Positions 9,607 to 18,851 of a DNA stretch of 64,000 bases are shown piece by piece. The notes below the pieces were generated by a model. The model searched no databases. It saw only the letters and a program-made list of their open reading frames with translations, and was not told where the DNA came from. The DNA is from Chitinophaga nivalis (lineage in GTDB: Bacteria; Bacteroidota; Bacteroidia; Chitinophagales; Chitinophagaceae), in NCBI RefSeq assembly GCF_025989125.1, contig NZ_JAPDNR010000001.1, forward strand, positions 2,648,301 through 2,712,300, read 5' to 3'. A program made the translations under genes and the position numbers. Position 1 is the stretch's first letter; every line of letters begins with the position of its first letter.

Positions 9607-12018
9607 TTATTCTGCTTTTAAACTCTTCACGGGATCTGCCAGGGCAGCTTTGATTGCCTGGGAACTCACGGTCAGCAACGCGACCGATATCGCCAGTATA
9701 CCTGCCAGTGCAAATATCCACCACTGAATATTGATGTGATATGGGAACCCTTCCAGCCATCGGTTCATCACCCACCAGGATACCGGTGTGGCAATCAGAA
9801 TGGCAATCAGCACCAGTTTAACAAAATCAGACGACAACAACCTTACAATACTGCCCACAGAACCACCCAGTACTTTGCGGATACCGATCTCCTTTTCCCG
9901 CTGTTCAGTAGCATAAGTAGCCAGGCCGAAGAGGCCCAGACAGGCGATCAGTATCGTAAGAATAGAAAAGGCGCCAAACATTTTACCAAAACGGCCATCT
10001 TCCCGGTATTGCAGGTTAAACGACTGATCCATGAAAGTATAGAGGAATGGCCTTTGAGGAGCCAGTTGGTTCCAGGTACGTTCTAATTCAGCTATAGTAC
10101 GGTTGATATGATCGCCTTTAATGCGGAGAGAGATTTTATTCAGCGATTCGGCAGGTGCCATTCTAAGCGTCAGTGGGCCTATTTTTTTATGCAGCGATTC
10201 GTAGTTAAAGTCTTTCACTACACCGATCACTGTTCCTTTTCTGCCCCATTGTTCAAAACGTTTACCGATGATATCCGCCGGATGTGCATACCCGAAATCA
10301 CGTGCAGCCGCTTCATTCAGCACCATTCCCTGTTCGAGGTCGGAAGGGAAGTCACGGGAATAAGCCCTGCCTGCGACCATTTTGATATTGTACATCGGTA
10401 TAAAGTCTGCATCTATTTCATACAGTAACGGACCGGCACCTTTCATTTCCCCCGTGGGAGCCACCAGGGTGGTATAAGCATTCGGAATAAAATCACCCGG
10501 CACGGAACGGGAGGCTGATGCAGCCAGTACATCCGGATTAGCGGATAACATAGCTTTTATCGCTTCTATCTTCGAAGAAATGATACTATCGCCGCCATAG
10601 TCGATCACCAGCATCTGTTCCTCATTAAAACCCAGATCATGCGATTGCAGATGGTCCAGTTGTGAATAAACCACAGCGGTGCCTGCAATCAGTGCGATAG
10701 ACAAACTGAATTGCACCACTACCAATCCTTTTCTCAGCATTACTCCTTTTCCGGAAGACCTGAATTTACCCCGGAGGACTTCCATGGGTCTGAAATGGGT
10801 CAGTACCCATGCCGGATAACTGCCAGCCAGCAATCCCAGGATCACCGGCATCAGGATTAACAGGGGCAATATACCCCAGGTCAATAAGTAACGGTAATCC
10901 AGGATTTTACCAAAGGTATCACTGACCACCGGCATCAACAGTACTGCCAGCACCACACCCAATACTACGGCTGCAAAGGAGATCATCATCGATTCTGTCA
11001 GGAACTGATAAACAAGTCCCAGCCGGTTAGCTCCTACAGCCTTGCGAACACCCACTTCTTTCGCCCGCTCCAGAGACCGGGCAGTAGACAGGTTCATAAA
11101 ATTGATACAGGCAATCAGCAGTGTGAACAGACCAATCACGGAAAATATATACACGTTCGTCAGACTGCCGGTAACCCCAGGTTGCCGTGCCGCCCTGGAA
11201 TGCAGATAGGCATCCTTCAGTGGTTCGAATTGAATGTGATAGTTTTCTTTGTCCTGCGGGTTGCGACGGGCTATAAAACCAGGTACTTTGGCCTGTAATG
11301 AGGCAATATCCACGCCTTTTTCGGTTTGGAAATAAGTATAAAAATCAATGTATCCCCATTCTTTAAAGATTTCAGGCCTGTATATGACAAAAGTGCTCAT
11401 GGAAATGAATCCATTATAGTCGATATGTGATTGCTGGGGCATATCTTCCATTACCCCGGTTACATTAAAAGTATGTACGTTATCCGCCTTAAAGGATTTC
11501 CCTACCGGATTCTCATTCCCGAAGAATTTTCGGGCAGTACTTCTCGAGAGTACGATACTGTATGGCGCTTTCAGGGCTGTTGCCGGGTTGCCCCACACCA
11601 TTTTCCAACTGAAAACGTCAAACATGGTGGAATCTGCAAACGTGATGTTTTCGATCCGTAATCGCTTGTCTCCGTATTGTAGCAGCCATTGGGATGGACT
11701 GGTAAACTGCACTACTTTTTTAATCTCCGGGAATTCCTCCAGCAGGGCAGCCCCTATCGGTGCATTCCCCCAGATCTGGTATTCTTCCGGAGCCGGACCC
11801 GCTTTTTTACCCCCGGAGCCGGACTGGTAAGCATGGGCAACGCGATAAATCTCTTTGTTGTTGGTGTGGAAATTATCATAGGACAGTTCGCCTTTAACGT
11901 ATAAAGCGATCAGGATACAGCAGGCTACTCCTACTGTGAGACCAGTGATATTGATGGCGGTATAGCCCTTTTTCCTGGTCAGATTTCTCCAGGCGATCTT
12001 AAAATAGTTTTTAAGCAT
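9607..12018 (-). CDS. ABC transporter permease, MacB/FtsX type
   Basis: 803-residue inner-membrane protein of the large Bacteroidota MacB-like family. It has a transmembrane helix at ~20-43, a MacB periplasmic core (~45-240), then an FtsX block of three helices (~285-425). That block includes the conserved NFMNLSTARSLERAKEVGVRK. The second half repeats this: periplasmic core (~470-650) and a C-terminal FtsX block (~680-790, with TEQREKEIGIRKVLGGS). The N-terminus MLKNYFKIAWRNLTRKKGYTAIN is diagnostic of the family. It is a single transcription unit here, with no ATPase or periplasmic adaptor gene next door. These permeases are thought to act in export or mechanotransmission; the substrate is unknown. 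Confidence 0.93.
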   Translation of the reverse strand: MLKNYFKIAWRNLTRKKGYTAINITGLTVGVACCILIALYVKGELSYDNFHTNNKEIYRVAHAYQSGSGGKKAGPAPEEYQIWGNAPIGAALLEEFPEIKKVVQFTSPSQWLLQYGDKRLRIENITFADSTMFDVFSWKMVWGNPATALKAPYSIVLSRSTARKFFGNENPVGKSFKADNVHTFNVTGVMEDMPQQSHIDYNGFISMSTFVIYRPEIFKEWGYIDFYTYFQTEKGVDIASLQAKVPGFIARRNPQDKENYHIQFEPLKDAYLHSRAARQPGVTGSLTNVYIFSVIGLFTLLIACINFMNLSTARSLERAKEVGVRKAVGANRLGLVYQFLTESMMISFAAVVLGVVLAVLLMPVVSDTFGKILDYRYLLTWGILPLLILMPVILGLLAGSYPAWVLTHFRPMEVLRGKFRSSGKGVMLRKGLVVVQFSLSIALIAGTAVVYSQLDHLQSHDLGFNEEQMLVIDYGGDSIISSKIEAIKAMLSANPDVLAASASRSVPGDFIPNAYTTLVAPTGEMKGAGPLLYEIDADFIPMYNIKMVAGRAYSRDFPSDLEQGMVLNEAAARDFGYAHPADIIGKRFEQWGRKGTVIGVVKDFNYESLHKKIGPLTLRMAPAESLNKISLRIKGDHINRTIAELERTWNQLAPQRPFLYTFMDQSFNLQYREDGRFGKMFGAFSILTILIACLGLFGLATYATEQREKEIGIRKVLGGSVGSIVRLLSSDFVKLVLIAILIATPVSWWVMNRWLEGFPYHINIQWWIFALAGILAISVALLTVSSQAIKAALADPVKSLKAE

Positions 12019-12364
12019 AGTAAAATGTAGTTTAAGTACCAGCCAAATCAGGTACCAGCGAATGGCAAATTAGCGGCCACTTTATAAACCCTTTGCTGGC
12101 AAAGGGGGAGCATTTCAGGCAGGTTGATTGTGTTCATTTACGAACATTTATCCGTCCGCATTTGGACGCCCTATTTTGTGATAACCTTATATCAGCCTGC
12201 ACCCAGGTCCGCCACTAACATCATCCTATTAATACCAGCACCCCCACTGATCGGTTTATGCTCTTGTAAGCTAAACTACTTACAAGCCTTTCGTGCCCGG
12301 AACTGGATTTATTGCTAAATAGATATGTGTTTTTTATATATTGTGAGTGTTTAAGCATGACGAT
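12019..12364. other. Intergenic region between divergent genes
   Basis: About 350 bases between the minus-strand permease and a plus-strand small gene. It must hold both promoters; no clear TTTG-N19-TAnnTTTG match was found. A 64-codon frame within it (12124-12318) has no protein-like pattern. Confidence 0.5.
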
Positions 12365-12799
12365 ATGACAACAGATCAAATTATAGAAATTTTCGAAAAA
12401 TTTGTTCCATTTGATGAGATGGATGCTGAGAATGATAACATTTTATTTCTCTACGAGTTAACAGATTTATTAGTTGCCAACGGTGATGGTGAAAAGGCTA
12501 TAGCACCAATATTCCAGATGATGGAGAAATATCCTGAGGTTGATTTTGGATCTCCAGGCCCGTTAGTACATACTATAGAGAAATTTCGGGGTAGCTATGA
12601 GATTTATTTATACGAGTCGTTGCAACGAAAACCGACTAGTCTTACTGTTTGGATGTTGAACAGAATTATAAATTCAGAGAATGAGCCGGGTAGAAAAAGT
12701 GACTTGATAGAGATGTTGAGGTCTCTTTTGGAAAGCCCTGTTATAAATGATGAAACGAGAGAAAGTATTCAGGGCTTCATTAATTTTCAAAGCAGATAA
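12365..12799 (+). CDS. Small acidic helical protein, possible immunity-type protein
   Basis: About 144 residues from ATG 12365; a TTG-like start at 12347 gives six more. Acidic, soluble and mostly helical, with no signal peptide. Conserved-looking elements are DFGSPGPLVHTIEKF and TVWMLNRIIN. The 'PGPLVH.iE.f ... PT..t.WmlNriiN' pattern reminds me of small proteins encoded next to polymorphic toxins as immunity factors, but I cannot name the family and no toxin gene is adjacent. It lies directly upstream of a broken serine recombinase and tRNA-Leu, and its codon use is AT-richer than the permease, so it may be an acquired or orphan gene. Confidence 0.65.
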   Translation: MTTDQIIEIFEKFVPFDEMDAENDNILFLYELTDLLVANGDGEKAIAPIFQMMEKYPEVDFGSPGPLVHTIEKFRGSYEIYLYESLQRKPTSLTVWMLNRIINSENEPGRKSDLIEMLRSLLESPVINDETRESIQGFINFQSR

Positions 12800-12808
12800 G
12801 AGCGTTTT

Positions 12809-13080
12809 TTAGTGCACTTGCTTTGCCCAAAATGTGGTCATTTATTAACAGGTAGAAACGGAATTTATTATTACTATCACTGTAAACCATCGTGTGGCGC
12901 ACGTTTTAAGGCAGAAGCGGCAAATCATTGATGCAATTTTTCCTGAAAAACTCACTTTTGATGGAATCAATTATCGAACCGTCCGGCTTAATGAGGCCGT
13001 CAAGCTGATATACGCACTGGACGTGGGATTACCCCAAAATAAAAATGGACAAACCGAAGTAAATCTCGATTTGTCCATTT
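12809..13080 (+). pseudogene. Remnant of a large serine recombinase (C-terminal pieces)
   Basis: Two fragments in different frames. The first (12809-12931) encodes LLCPKCGHLLTGRNG...YYYYHC...CGARFKAEAAN and a stop. This is the recombinase zinc beta-ribbon with its Cys-x2-Cys and His-Cys/Cys knuckles. The second (about 12927-13080, another frame) encodes FPEKLTFDGINYRTVRLNEA and LIYALD, which matches the extreme C-terminal tail seen in Bacteroidota serine site-specific recombinases. The stretch normally between them is missing, so there is both a frameshift and an internal deletion. The resolvase catalytic domain is absent. It abuts the tRNA-Leu gene, a common integration target. Confidence 0.75.
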
Positions 13081-13082
13081 TT
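13041..13082. terminator. Terminator of tRNA-Leu copy 1
   Basis: A perfect 13-bp stem, AAAAATGGACAAA (13041-13053) with TTTGTCCATTTTT (13070-13082), begins 2 bases beyond the 3' end of the tRNA. It is symmetric, so it can work on both strands; it overlaps the recombinase remnant. Confidence 0.8.
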
Positions 13083-13186
13083 GTGCCCAGAACTGGATTC
13101 GAACCAGCACACCCTTGCAGGCGCTGCGACCTGAACACAGTGCGTCTACCAATTTCGCCATCTGGGCAACTGATATTGTGTCAGGG
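13083..13186 (-). repeat. 104-bp direct repeat, copy 1 (tRNA-Leu plus leader)
   Basis: Identical to 33217-33320 except for one base (A at 13169 versus T at 33303). It covers the whole tRNA-Leu gene and 19 bases of its 5' leader. The similarity stops sharply on both sides. Confidence 0.95.
13084..13167 (-). tRNA. tRNA-Leu (anticodon CAG), copy 1
   Basis: On the minus strand the acceptor GCCCAGA pairs with TCTGGGC. The D-arm is GCG...TTGGTAGACGC and the anticodon stem-loop is CTGTG-TTCAGGT-CGCAG (CAG). It has a long class II variable arm and the T-arm GCTGG-TTCGAAT-CCAGT. The discriminator is A and CCA is not encoded. It is identical to the copy at 33218-33301. Confidence 0.96.
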
Positions 13187-13190
13187 AGCG

Positions 13191-13221
13191 CGAAGATAAT
13201 CAACTGTTTTAAATTTCCAAA
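13191..13221 (-). promoter_or_regulatory. Promoter of tRNA-Leu copy 1
   Basis: On the minus strand, -33 TTTG (13218-13221), exactly 19 bases, then -7 TATCTTCG (13191-13198). One base differs from the Bacteroidota consensus TAnnTTTG. The tRNA begins 23 bases further on. Confidence 0.75.
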
Positions 13222-13262
13222 CTAAGCACTAAAAAATATTTATGATTTGTATGTTGGAACGT

Positions 13263-13297
13263 AAAACAAAGGCCGCATACATAGCGGCCTTTGTTTT
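13263..13297 (-). terminator. Terminator of the beta-helix lipoprotein gene
   Basis: AAAACAAAGGCCGC (13263-13276) pairs with GCGGCCTTTGTTTT, 7-nt loop, with runs of A and T on the outside. It lies 80 bases downstream of the minus-strand gene that ends at 13377. Confidence 0.8.
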
Positions 13298-13376
13298 TAA
13301 TCAGTGGGTGAGTGTATCCGGATGAACAGGAAATCCCTGTATTTACCTTTTCCCCATATGGTTATAAGTCAGCAGA

Positions 13377-14789
13377 TCAAGGTGTTTTCCGGTAGCCGGA
13401 AGCACCCATCGGTGAACCTGCGTTAGGCAGATAATAGTTGTTCACATCTACATTGGCGGCAGCTACTGTCAGGAAGCGGGTATTGACATTGGCGCCGGTA
13501 CCTTCTGTAACAGCTCCGCCATTTTCTGTATAGATGTAGGCGCTGGGATAGATAACCCCACCGGCGGTTCTGGGCTGAATAAACGCATTGGCATTTACGA
13601 TCTGCGGGCCATTCTGACCGGTGTATCCGTTGATGCGCAGCAGGGCTCCGCCGGATTTGGAGATCGTATTATGAGTGATCTGTACGATGGCATTTTGGGT
13701 ACCTCTCATACTGATACCACTGTTTTCAGCCTGGTTATCGCGGAAGAGATTATTGTGGATGATATGGGTACCGAATTCGCCGGAGCCATAGAACTGGCAC
13801 ATTTCACCCCATCCGTCGTGTACGTAGTTGTCGTGCGTATTGGTATTGGTCGTACGGCCGCCAATCAGGATGCCGCCATTGTGTCCATAGTTGTGCTGCA
13901 AGGCCCAGTTGGTGACTTCGTTGTTGTATACTTCCAGCTGATCGATGGCAGCTGTCTGTATCCCGTCTGCACCGGAGCCTGTTACATAGTTATTGTAGAT
14001 GCGTACATTGTTCCACTTGATAGGCTGTACGTAGAATTGTCCGGGTGTAAATGCTGTATCATACTTGGGGGTGTTGTTGGAGAGGTTCCAGTAAGTAGCG
14101 GTATGACCGATGTACATGGATTCATTCTGTGTGCCGCTGATGGTGACATCATGGATACGCAGGTTCTGCATGTAGGAGTTAGGGTACCAGCTGGCAGAAT
14201 CGCTTAATACAGGTTCTGTTTTAGCCAGAATACCTGTACCGCCATTATTGATGGTCAGGTTGGAGATTTCGAAGTTATCGGTATGGTTCCGGAGTATCAG
14301 GTCGAAATAAGCGTCCCTGGCTGGTTGTGTGGAACCATTGATAACGAAATCTGATTTACTGTTGCGGCCACCGAGTTTGATATGGTGGCAGTTCATGAAT
14401 ACCAGACCTTCCGCCCAGGAGCCGCCGTTCCAGGCCGGATTGCCGATAACAGTAGGGGCACCGGCACCATTTCTGATAAGGATCGGATTGGCGGCAGTGC
14501 CGCTGAAATTGTAGAAATAAACGCCGGAAAAATTACCCACTAAATTGAGGATATCCCCAGGTTGATAATAGTTGTTGGCGTTGTCGATTAACAGCCGGCC
14601 GTTGGCATCCGGAACCAGGGTAAATTCCCGGCCGTTGAGCAGTAAATTATCCTTGTTCAGCTGTTCTGTCTGTAAGCCTTCCTGCTCCAGCATATTCTTG
14701 CGGCAACTGGTGTTGGTAAAGCTGTAAAATAAAACTACTGCAATGAATACAGCCCATGATTGGTGGTTAAACAGTGTGCGTGTTTTCAT
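13377..14789 (-). CDS. Right-handed parallel beta-helix lipoprotein
   Basis: 470 residues. A long hydrophobic N-terminal segment ends in Asn-Thr-Ser-Cys (Cys29), consistent with a lipoprotein. The body has regular short repeats rich in Asn, Gly and beta-branched residues (for example NNGGTGILAK, NNYVTGSGADGIQT, NNEVTNWALQHN, HDNYVHDGWGE, HNTISKSGGALLRI). These are coils of a pectate-lyase-like parallel beta-helix. Such proteins are polysaccharide lyases, hydrolases or adhesins; I see no assignable catalytic set. It lies just inside the left tRNA-Leu repeat. Confidence 0.82.
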   Translation of the reverse strand: MKTRTLFNHQSWAVFIAVVLFYSFTNTSCRKNMLEQEGLQTEQLNKDNLLLNGREFTLVPDANGRLLIDNANNYYQPGDILNLVGNFSGVYFYNFSGTAANPILIRNGAGAPTVIGNPAWNGGSWAEGLVFMNCHHIKLGGRNSKSDFVINGSTQPARDAYFDLILRNHTDNFEISNLTINNGGTGILAKTEPVLSDSASWYPNSYMQNLRIHDVTISGTQNESMYIGHTATYWNLSNNTPKYDTAFTPGQFYVQPIKWNNVRIYNNYVTGSGADGIQTAAIDQLEVYNNEVTNWALQHNYGHNGGILIGGRTTNTNTHDNYVHDGWGEMCQFYGSGEFGTHIIHNNLFRDNQAENSGISMRGTQNAIVQITHNTISKSGGALLRINGYTGQNGPQIVNANAFIQPRTAGGVIYPSAYIYTENGGAVTEGTGANVNTRFLTVAAANVDVNNYYLPNAGSPMGASGYRKTP

Positions 14790-15141
14790 AAAATCTGAAT
14801 GAAGTTTTTGTACATGAAAAATAGAGATGGGGATGTCAGGAAATCAGGGTGTCTATGCCAATAAATATAAACGGCAGGAGGGAAGCAGCTCCATATAAAA
14901 CGGGACTAGATTAAAATGTGACCTTGTAATGTATTGATTATGTATTTGTTATAGGTGTCTGGTCTAATGGGGTATTGTTGTCTAGGTGAATGATGCCAGC
15001 AATAAAATGCAGGCGTGCGTGGTTATCTTTTGCCCTGTTTTTTATCGTCGCGGAAAGGGAGGGCAAGAGGGGGGATCCTGTAAAACGGCTGTAGCAGGGA
15101 GATGTAACCGATGGTGCCTCCCTGTTACAGCGATGATTATT
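14790..15141. other. Intergenic region, no credible gene
   Basis: About 350 bases between two minus-strand genes, with no convincing ORF, repeat or terminator. It presumably holds the promoter of the beta-helix gene. Confidence 0.5.
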
Positions 15142-16032
15142 TTATTCGTATATCCGTTTGGCGTTATCCGGCAGGTGTTGCACATGTTTTAAATAGATCA
15201 TTACTTTTTGATCCTCTTCCATGGGATAGGTATAACCCAGTTGCTGGGCTACCAGCAAAGCGGTATCACGGAAAAGGTCAATAGCAGCATACAGGGCGGC
15301 CCAGCTATCGGCTACCGTGGCAGGCGTGTAGGTCAGCAGGAGTCGTGCATACATGTCCGGTTCGAGGTGTTGCTGGTAAAACTTCCCGAACTTCCCGGGG
15401 TTAACAGTAAAGTTATGTTGGCAACCAATATGCCAGTCGAGCATTTGTAATAATGCTTCCTGTATTACCTGGTGAAATAAACCTTTTACGTGTGTGACCT
15501 GCTGCCGCCAAAGTCCTTTTGCGAGGCCGGCGCTGGTGTACCAGAATTCATTGCAGCAATCGCCAAATGCCCTGGCGGAAGGTAAGGTTACTACATAGCT
15601 ATGATCGCTTGCCGGTGGCAGGGCGGCCAGGTTGTATTGTCCGTCTTTATCTAATAATACTTTAGAAAGACTATCGTCCGTAAAGTTTTGGAGATGTGCT
15701 ACGGGCACCAGGATAAGATCAATACGATTGCCATCGGTGAATTGCATCAGATAGGAAAAAGCGCCATCCAGCTCCGGGCTGGGGGGATACAGCTCCATAT
15801 CTTCCGGCAGCTGGAGTATCATGCGTTCACCGAATATATCGATCCAACTGTGATCCTGCAAAAAAGGGGCGAGGTCGGTTACAACGTATATGATGTCGTA
15901 GTCCTGGAATATATCCTGTGCGACGTTGGGGTTTGCCCGTGATCCGTTCAGTAACACGGCCCGTATCCGGGCATCTTTGTTGGCTACCTCCAGGATCAGT
16001 TGCATCATTTGTTCTTCGTTTCTGCTGATCAT
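15142..16032 (-). CDS. Aminoglycoside 6-adenylyltransferase-like (ANT(6)/AadE family)
   Basis: 296 residues, the usual length for streptomycin 6-adenylyltransferases. The N-terminal nucleotidyltransferase core has Leu-Asn-Gly-Ser-Arg-Ala-Asn-Pro followed by QDIFQDYDIIYVV, i.e. the GSR turn and the D-x-D metal site. It also has an IDIFGERMILQLPED segment and the later RIDLILVP strand with the third acid. The C-terminal half is helical, as in AadE. It would transfer AMP from ATP to streptomycin. Chromosomal homologues are frequent in soil Bacteroidota, so real resistance is not certain. It stands alone with no resistance-cassette context. Confidence 0.87.
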   Translation of the reverse strand: MISRNEEQMMQLILEVANKDARIRAVLLNGSRANPNVAQDIFQDYDIIYVVTDLAPFLQDHSWIDIFGERMILQLPEDMELYPPSPELDGAFSYLMQFTDGNRIDLILVPVAHLQNFTDDSLSKVLLDKDGQYNLAALPPASDHSYVVTLPSARAFGDCCNEFWYTSAGLAKGLWRQQVTHVKGLFHQVIQEALLQMLDWHIGCQHNFTVNPGKFGKFYQQHLEPDMYARLLLTYTPATVADSWAALYAAIDLFRDTALLVAQQLGYTYPMEEDQKVMIYLKHVQHLPDNAKRIYE

Positions 16033-16231
16033 AACGCGATGGTTTTAGGCTAAATTTAGTACTTTCTCTTCAGGGTATAAATGGTGGGTGTTTTAAAGCC
16101 CTTGCCGGCTTGCAATAAAAATAATCAGCTGCATGTTATCATGTAATGCGGTATGCCTGTTGAACTATATCGGATTGCTGCATTTTTATTACTAGCTTGC
16201 ACCGCCATTTTACAAATATGGCTATTGGAAG

Positions 16232-17023
16232 ATGATAAAGGGTATCCTATGGGTAATATTTAGTTGCGTAGCGCTGCTATTCGCGATTGCCATTTTGGGT
16301 GGTATTTGTACCCCTAAACCGAAGAAGGGGGGTGCAAAGACTACCGCTGCTGCCACGCCTCCGGAAGACAGTATCCCTGTGGTACCGGATGCGGAAACGC
16401 GACGTGCCCGGGAGGCTGCCTATCGACAGGAGCATAATTGGTCTTATGACACCAGTGAAGATCCGATGAATTCCCGGAAAGAATATATTGCTACGGTAAT
16501 AGCCAATGAAAAGGTGTCGTTGCCTTCCACGCAGGAACAGGAAGTAGTGGTAACCAGTGCAACGAATACGGCTACCCGTAACCGGTATTCCTCCCGTAAG
16601 GAAGAAGAGTCGCAAAATACCTCTTTTTTTAACCGCAACCGGCAGCGTACCAAAACAACCACTACTACCACTCAGCGCACCCGTACCAGGAGTGTATCTC
16701 ATTTTGCGGTGGTTTCCCTGGCGCTTCGTAAAAGAAGTGATGGCGGTACGGATATGTACCTGCATGCCAGTGAGGGGGCTTTTGCACAGGAACATATTGA
16801 CGGCCGAATGTTGGCACGCGTACGGTTTGATAAAAATCCGCCCTCGAATTATGTAACAGCCGGAGCGATGGAGGGAGATCCTTCCTACCTTTTTTTACGA
16901 AATATCAAACCCTTTATCCGTCAATTGAAGAAAGCAAAGACCTTATTGATAGAAGTGGGCTTTTCGCATAGTGGTATGCAGGTATTGGAATTTGATGTGC
17001 ATCAGTTACAGTGGAATCACTAG
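16232..17023 (+). CDS. Hypothetical membrane-anchored protein
   Basis: 263 residues. The N-terminal hydrophobic helix (about 3-27) is followed by a Pro/Lys-rich and then a Thr/Ser/Arg-rich low-complexity linker (about 95-150, including a run of Thr). The C-terminal ~110-residue domain has RMLARVRFDKNPPSNYV, LFLRNIKPFIRQLKKAKTL and VLEFDVHQLQW. This '(R)VRFD ... F..(Q)LKKAK...IE......G.QVLEFDV..L.W' arrangement recurs in small envelope proteins of many bacteria, but I cannot name its function. It is probably a periplasmic domain tethered to the inner membrane. Single gene, 110 bases ahead of the S41 peptidase gene. Confidence 0.75.
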   Translation: MIKGILWVIFSCVALLFAIAILGGICTPKPKKGGAKTTAAATPPEDSIPVVPDAETRRAREAAYRQEHNWSYDTSEDPMNSRKEYIATVIANEKVSLPSTQEQEVVVTSATNTATRNRYSSRKEEESQNTSFFNRNRQRTKTTTTTTQRTRTRSVSHFAVVSLALRKRSDGGTDMYLHASEGAFAQEHIDGRMLARVRFDKNPPSNYVTAGAMEGDPSYLFLRNIKPFIRQLKKAKTLLIEVGFSHSGMQVLEFDVHQLQWNH

Positions 17024-17133
17024 CTGTTGACACAATTTTGTCAGATAAATGAGGAAGCCTTTCGGTACAATGTGGAAACTTGGATTAATCAATAGGTTTT
17101 GTAAATTTAGCACCTGACACACTTTAGAACCAC

Positions 17134-18687
17134 ATGAAAAAAGTACTGTTTTTGCTTTTATTTGCGCATCAGGTAAATGCGCAATCAACCAAACCTGCCA
17201 GCCTTCAGCCACCACAACAATCCGACAGTCTGTCCATCGTTAACCGACAGCTTGCTCCCGGCGAGATGAAGAAAGACCTGCAGTTATTCCTGGATATCCG
17301 GAAAAAAGCCAACTCCGGTTTGTACCGCTACCGCTCTGTAAAACAGATCGACAGCATCTATCAGTGGGCGTTCAACCAGGTTCGTCAACCTATGTCTACG
17401 ACAGACTTCTTCAAGGTTATTGTACAGTTAACGGATTTTGAAGGTAGCTGCCATAACTATACAGAACCTGGCGGCGACCTGGTGAAGTATTTCAACCGGC
17501 AACGGTCCTTCTTTCCTTTTGCCCTGAAATATGTGGAAGGGAATATCATCTTTAACAGCAAGACCCCGCAGATTCCGGTGGGTGCACGCATCGTGAGCAT
17601 CAATGGGGTAGCGGATAAGGCGCTGATGTCTTCCTTTTACAAATACCTGACTGCCGATGGTTATACCACCACACAAAAGTGGTCGAACAGCGTAAACACC
17701 AGTTATGGTATCCGGTACCTGTATGAGTACGGACTCAAAGATAGTTACACGATCCGGTTTATAGCTCCGGGCGCTACCGAGCCACAAACGGTAACGATAC
17801 CGGCGGTATCACTGGAAGAACGTAAAGCTAATCTGGCGTTGCGCTATAGCGCGCCTGTAGATAGTCTGATTGATTATAACGTACAGCCGAAATACAGCTT
17901 TAAAATGGCCAATCCGGCAACAGGCTTATTAAATCTGCGGATATTCACCATGGCGGATGATGCCAATGATCCTGCATTTCCGGTATATGTAAAGTTTATC
18001 GACAGTGTATTCCAGGTACTCAGCACAAACAATATTCCCAACCTGATTCTGGATATCCGCGGTAATCCCGGTGGTAGCGACCCTACCTTCGAGCAACCGA
18101 TGATGTACCTGACAGATGCCAGCTTCAAGGAAAATACACTGGCCTATACCATCTTTGGTAACGGCATTCCCTATGAAAAATATTTCTGGGGTGTATCTAC
18201 ATCTGAAAGGATGGATTCTGCCGCAAAAGTGGCTGGAAAGGCAATGCTGCAGGATTATTTCCCGGTATTCCGTAACGGCAGGAATATACAGGACAGCAAA
18301 CACAATCCGGTGTATTTACCCAAGCAACCCCGTTTTAAAGGCAAGCTGTATTTACTCATTGATGAAAACGTAGCCTCGGCGGCTTCACACCTGGCGTCTC
18401 TCGTAAAAGCCTATGCCAATAATGTGACGATTGTTGGCGTGGAAACCGTTGGCGGATATTATTATCACAACGGGCATATGGGACTGATCTATGAATTACC
18501 GTATTCCAAAATAAAAACCAAGTTCTCCATTGTACATGTGGAGCAGGATGCACCGCTAAAACCGGATCAGCCGGAGGGCAGAGGGATTATTCCACACCAT
18601 ACGGTATGGACTTCCTTCAATGATTTTATGCAACAACGGGATACCCAGATGGAATATGTGCATAAACTGATCGGTGGGCAATTCTAA
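17134..18687 (+). CDS. S41 family peptidase (C-terminal-processing-protease-like)
   Basis: 517-residue exported serine protease. The signal peptide is short and ends in Val-Asn-Ala-Gln (about residue 17-18). An N-terminal helical region precedes a PDZ-like segment (IPVGARIVSINGVADKALM). The S41 core begins with NLILDIRGNPGGSDP, and the nucleophile region DENVASAASHLASLV contains the likely catalytic Ser near residue 413. It is followed by TIVGVETVGGYYYHNGHMG. Length and order resemble the Bacteroidota S41 proteins involved in envelope or peptide turnover. Expected to act in the periplasm. It forms its own unit, closed by a strong terminator. Confidence 0.9.
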   Translation: MKKVLFLLLFAHQVNAQSTKPASLQPPQQSDSLSIVNRQLAPGEMKKDLQLFLDIRKKANSGLYRYRSVKQIDSIYQWAFNQVRQPMSTTDFFKVIVQLTDFEGSCHNYTEPGGDLVKYFNRQRSFFPFALKYVEGNIIFNSKTPQIPVGARIVSINGVADKALMSSFYKYLTADGYTTTQKWSNSVNTSYGIRYLYEYGLKDSYTIRFIAPGATEPQTVTIPAVSLEERKANLALRYSAPVDSLIDYNVQPKYSFKMANPATGLLNLRIFTMADDANDPAFPVYVKFIDSVFQVLSTNNIPNLILDIRGNPGGSDPTFEQPMMYLTDASFKENTLAYTIFGNGIPYEKYFWGVSTSERMDSAAKVAGKAMLQDYFPVFRNGRNIQDSKHNPVYLPKQPRFKGKLYLLIDENVASAASHLASLVKAYANNVTIVGVETVGGYYYHNGHMGLIYELPYSKIKTKFSIVHVEQDAPLKPDQPEGRGIIPHHTVWTSFNDFMQQRDTQMEYVHKLIGGQF

Positions 18688-18726
18688 ACTACGTTGCTTA
18701 TTACTGGAAAAAATAACTGATCAAAT

Positions 18727-18760
18727 AAAAGACGGTACGCCAGTGAGTGTACCGTCTTTT
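18727..18760 (+). terminator. Terminator of the S41 peptidase gene
   Basis: AAAAGACGGTAC (18727-18738) pairs perfectly with GTACCGTCTTTT (18749-18760), 10-nt loop, then ATTTT. It may also serve the convergent HEAT gene. Confidence 0.85.
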
Positions 18761-18851
18761 ATTTTGTGTCGATGTATAATCTGCTCACTACACCTGAAAT
18801 TTGAAAGGATACATTAAGGGGTATATATTATATTGAATTAAACGGCTCTTA

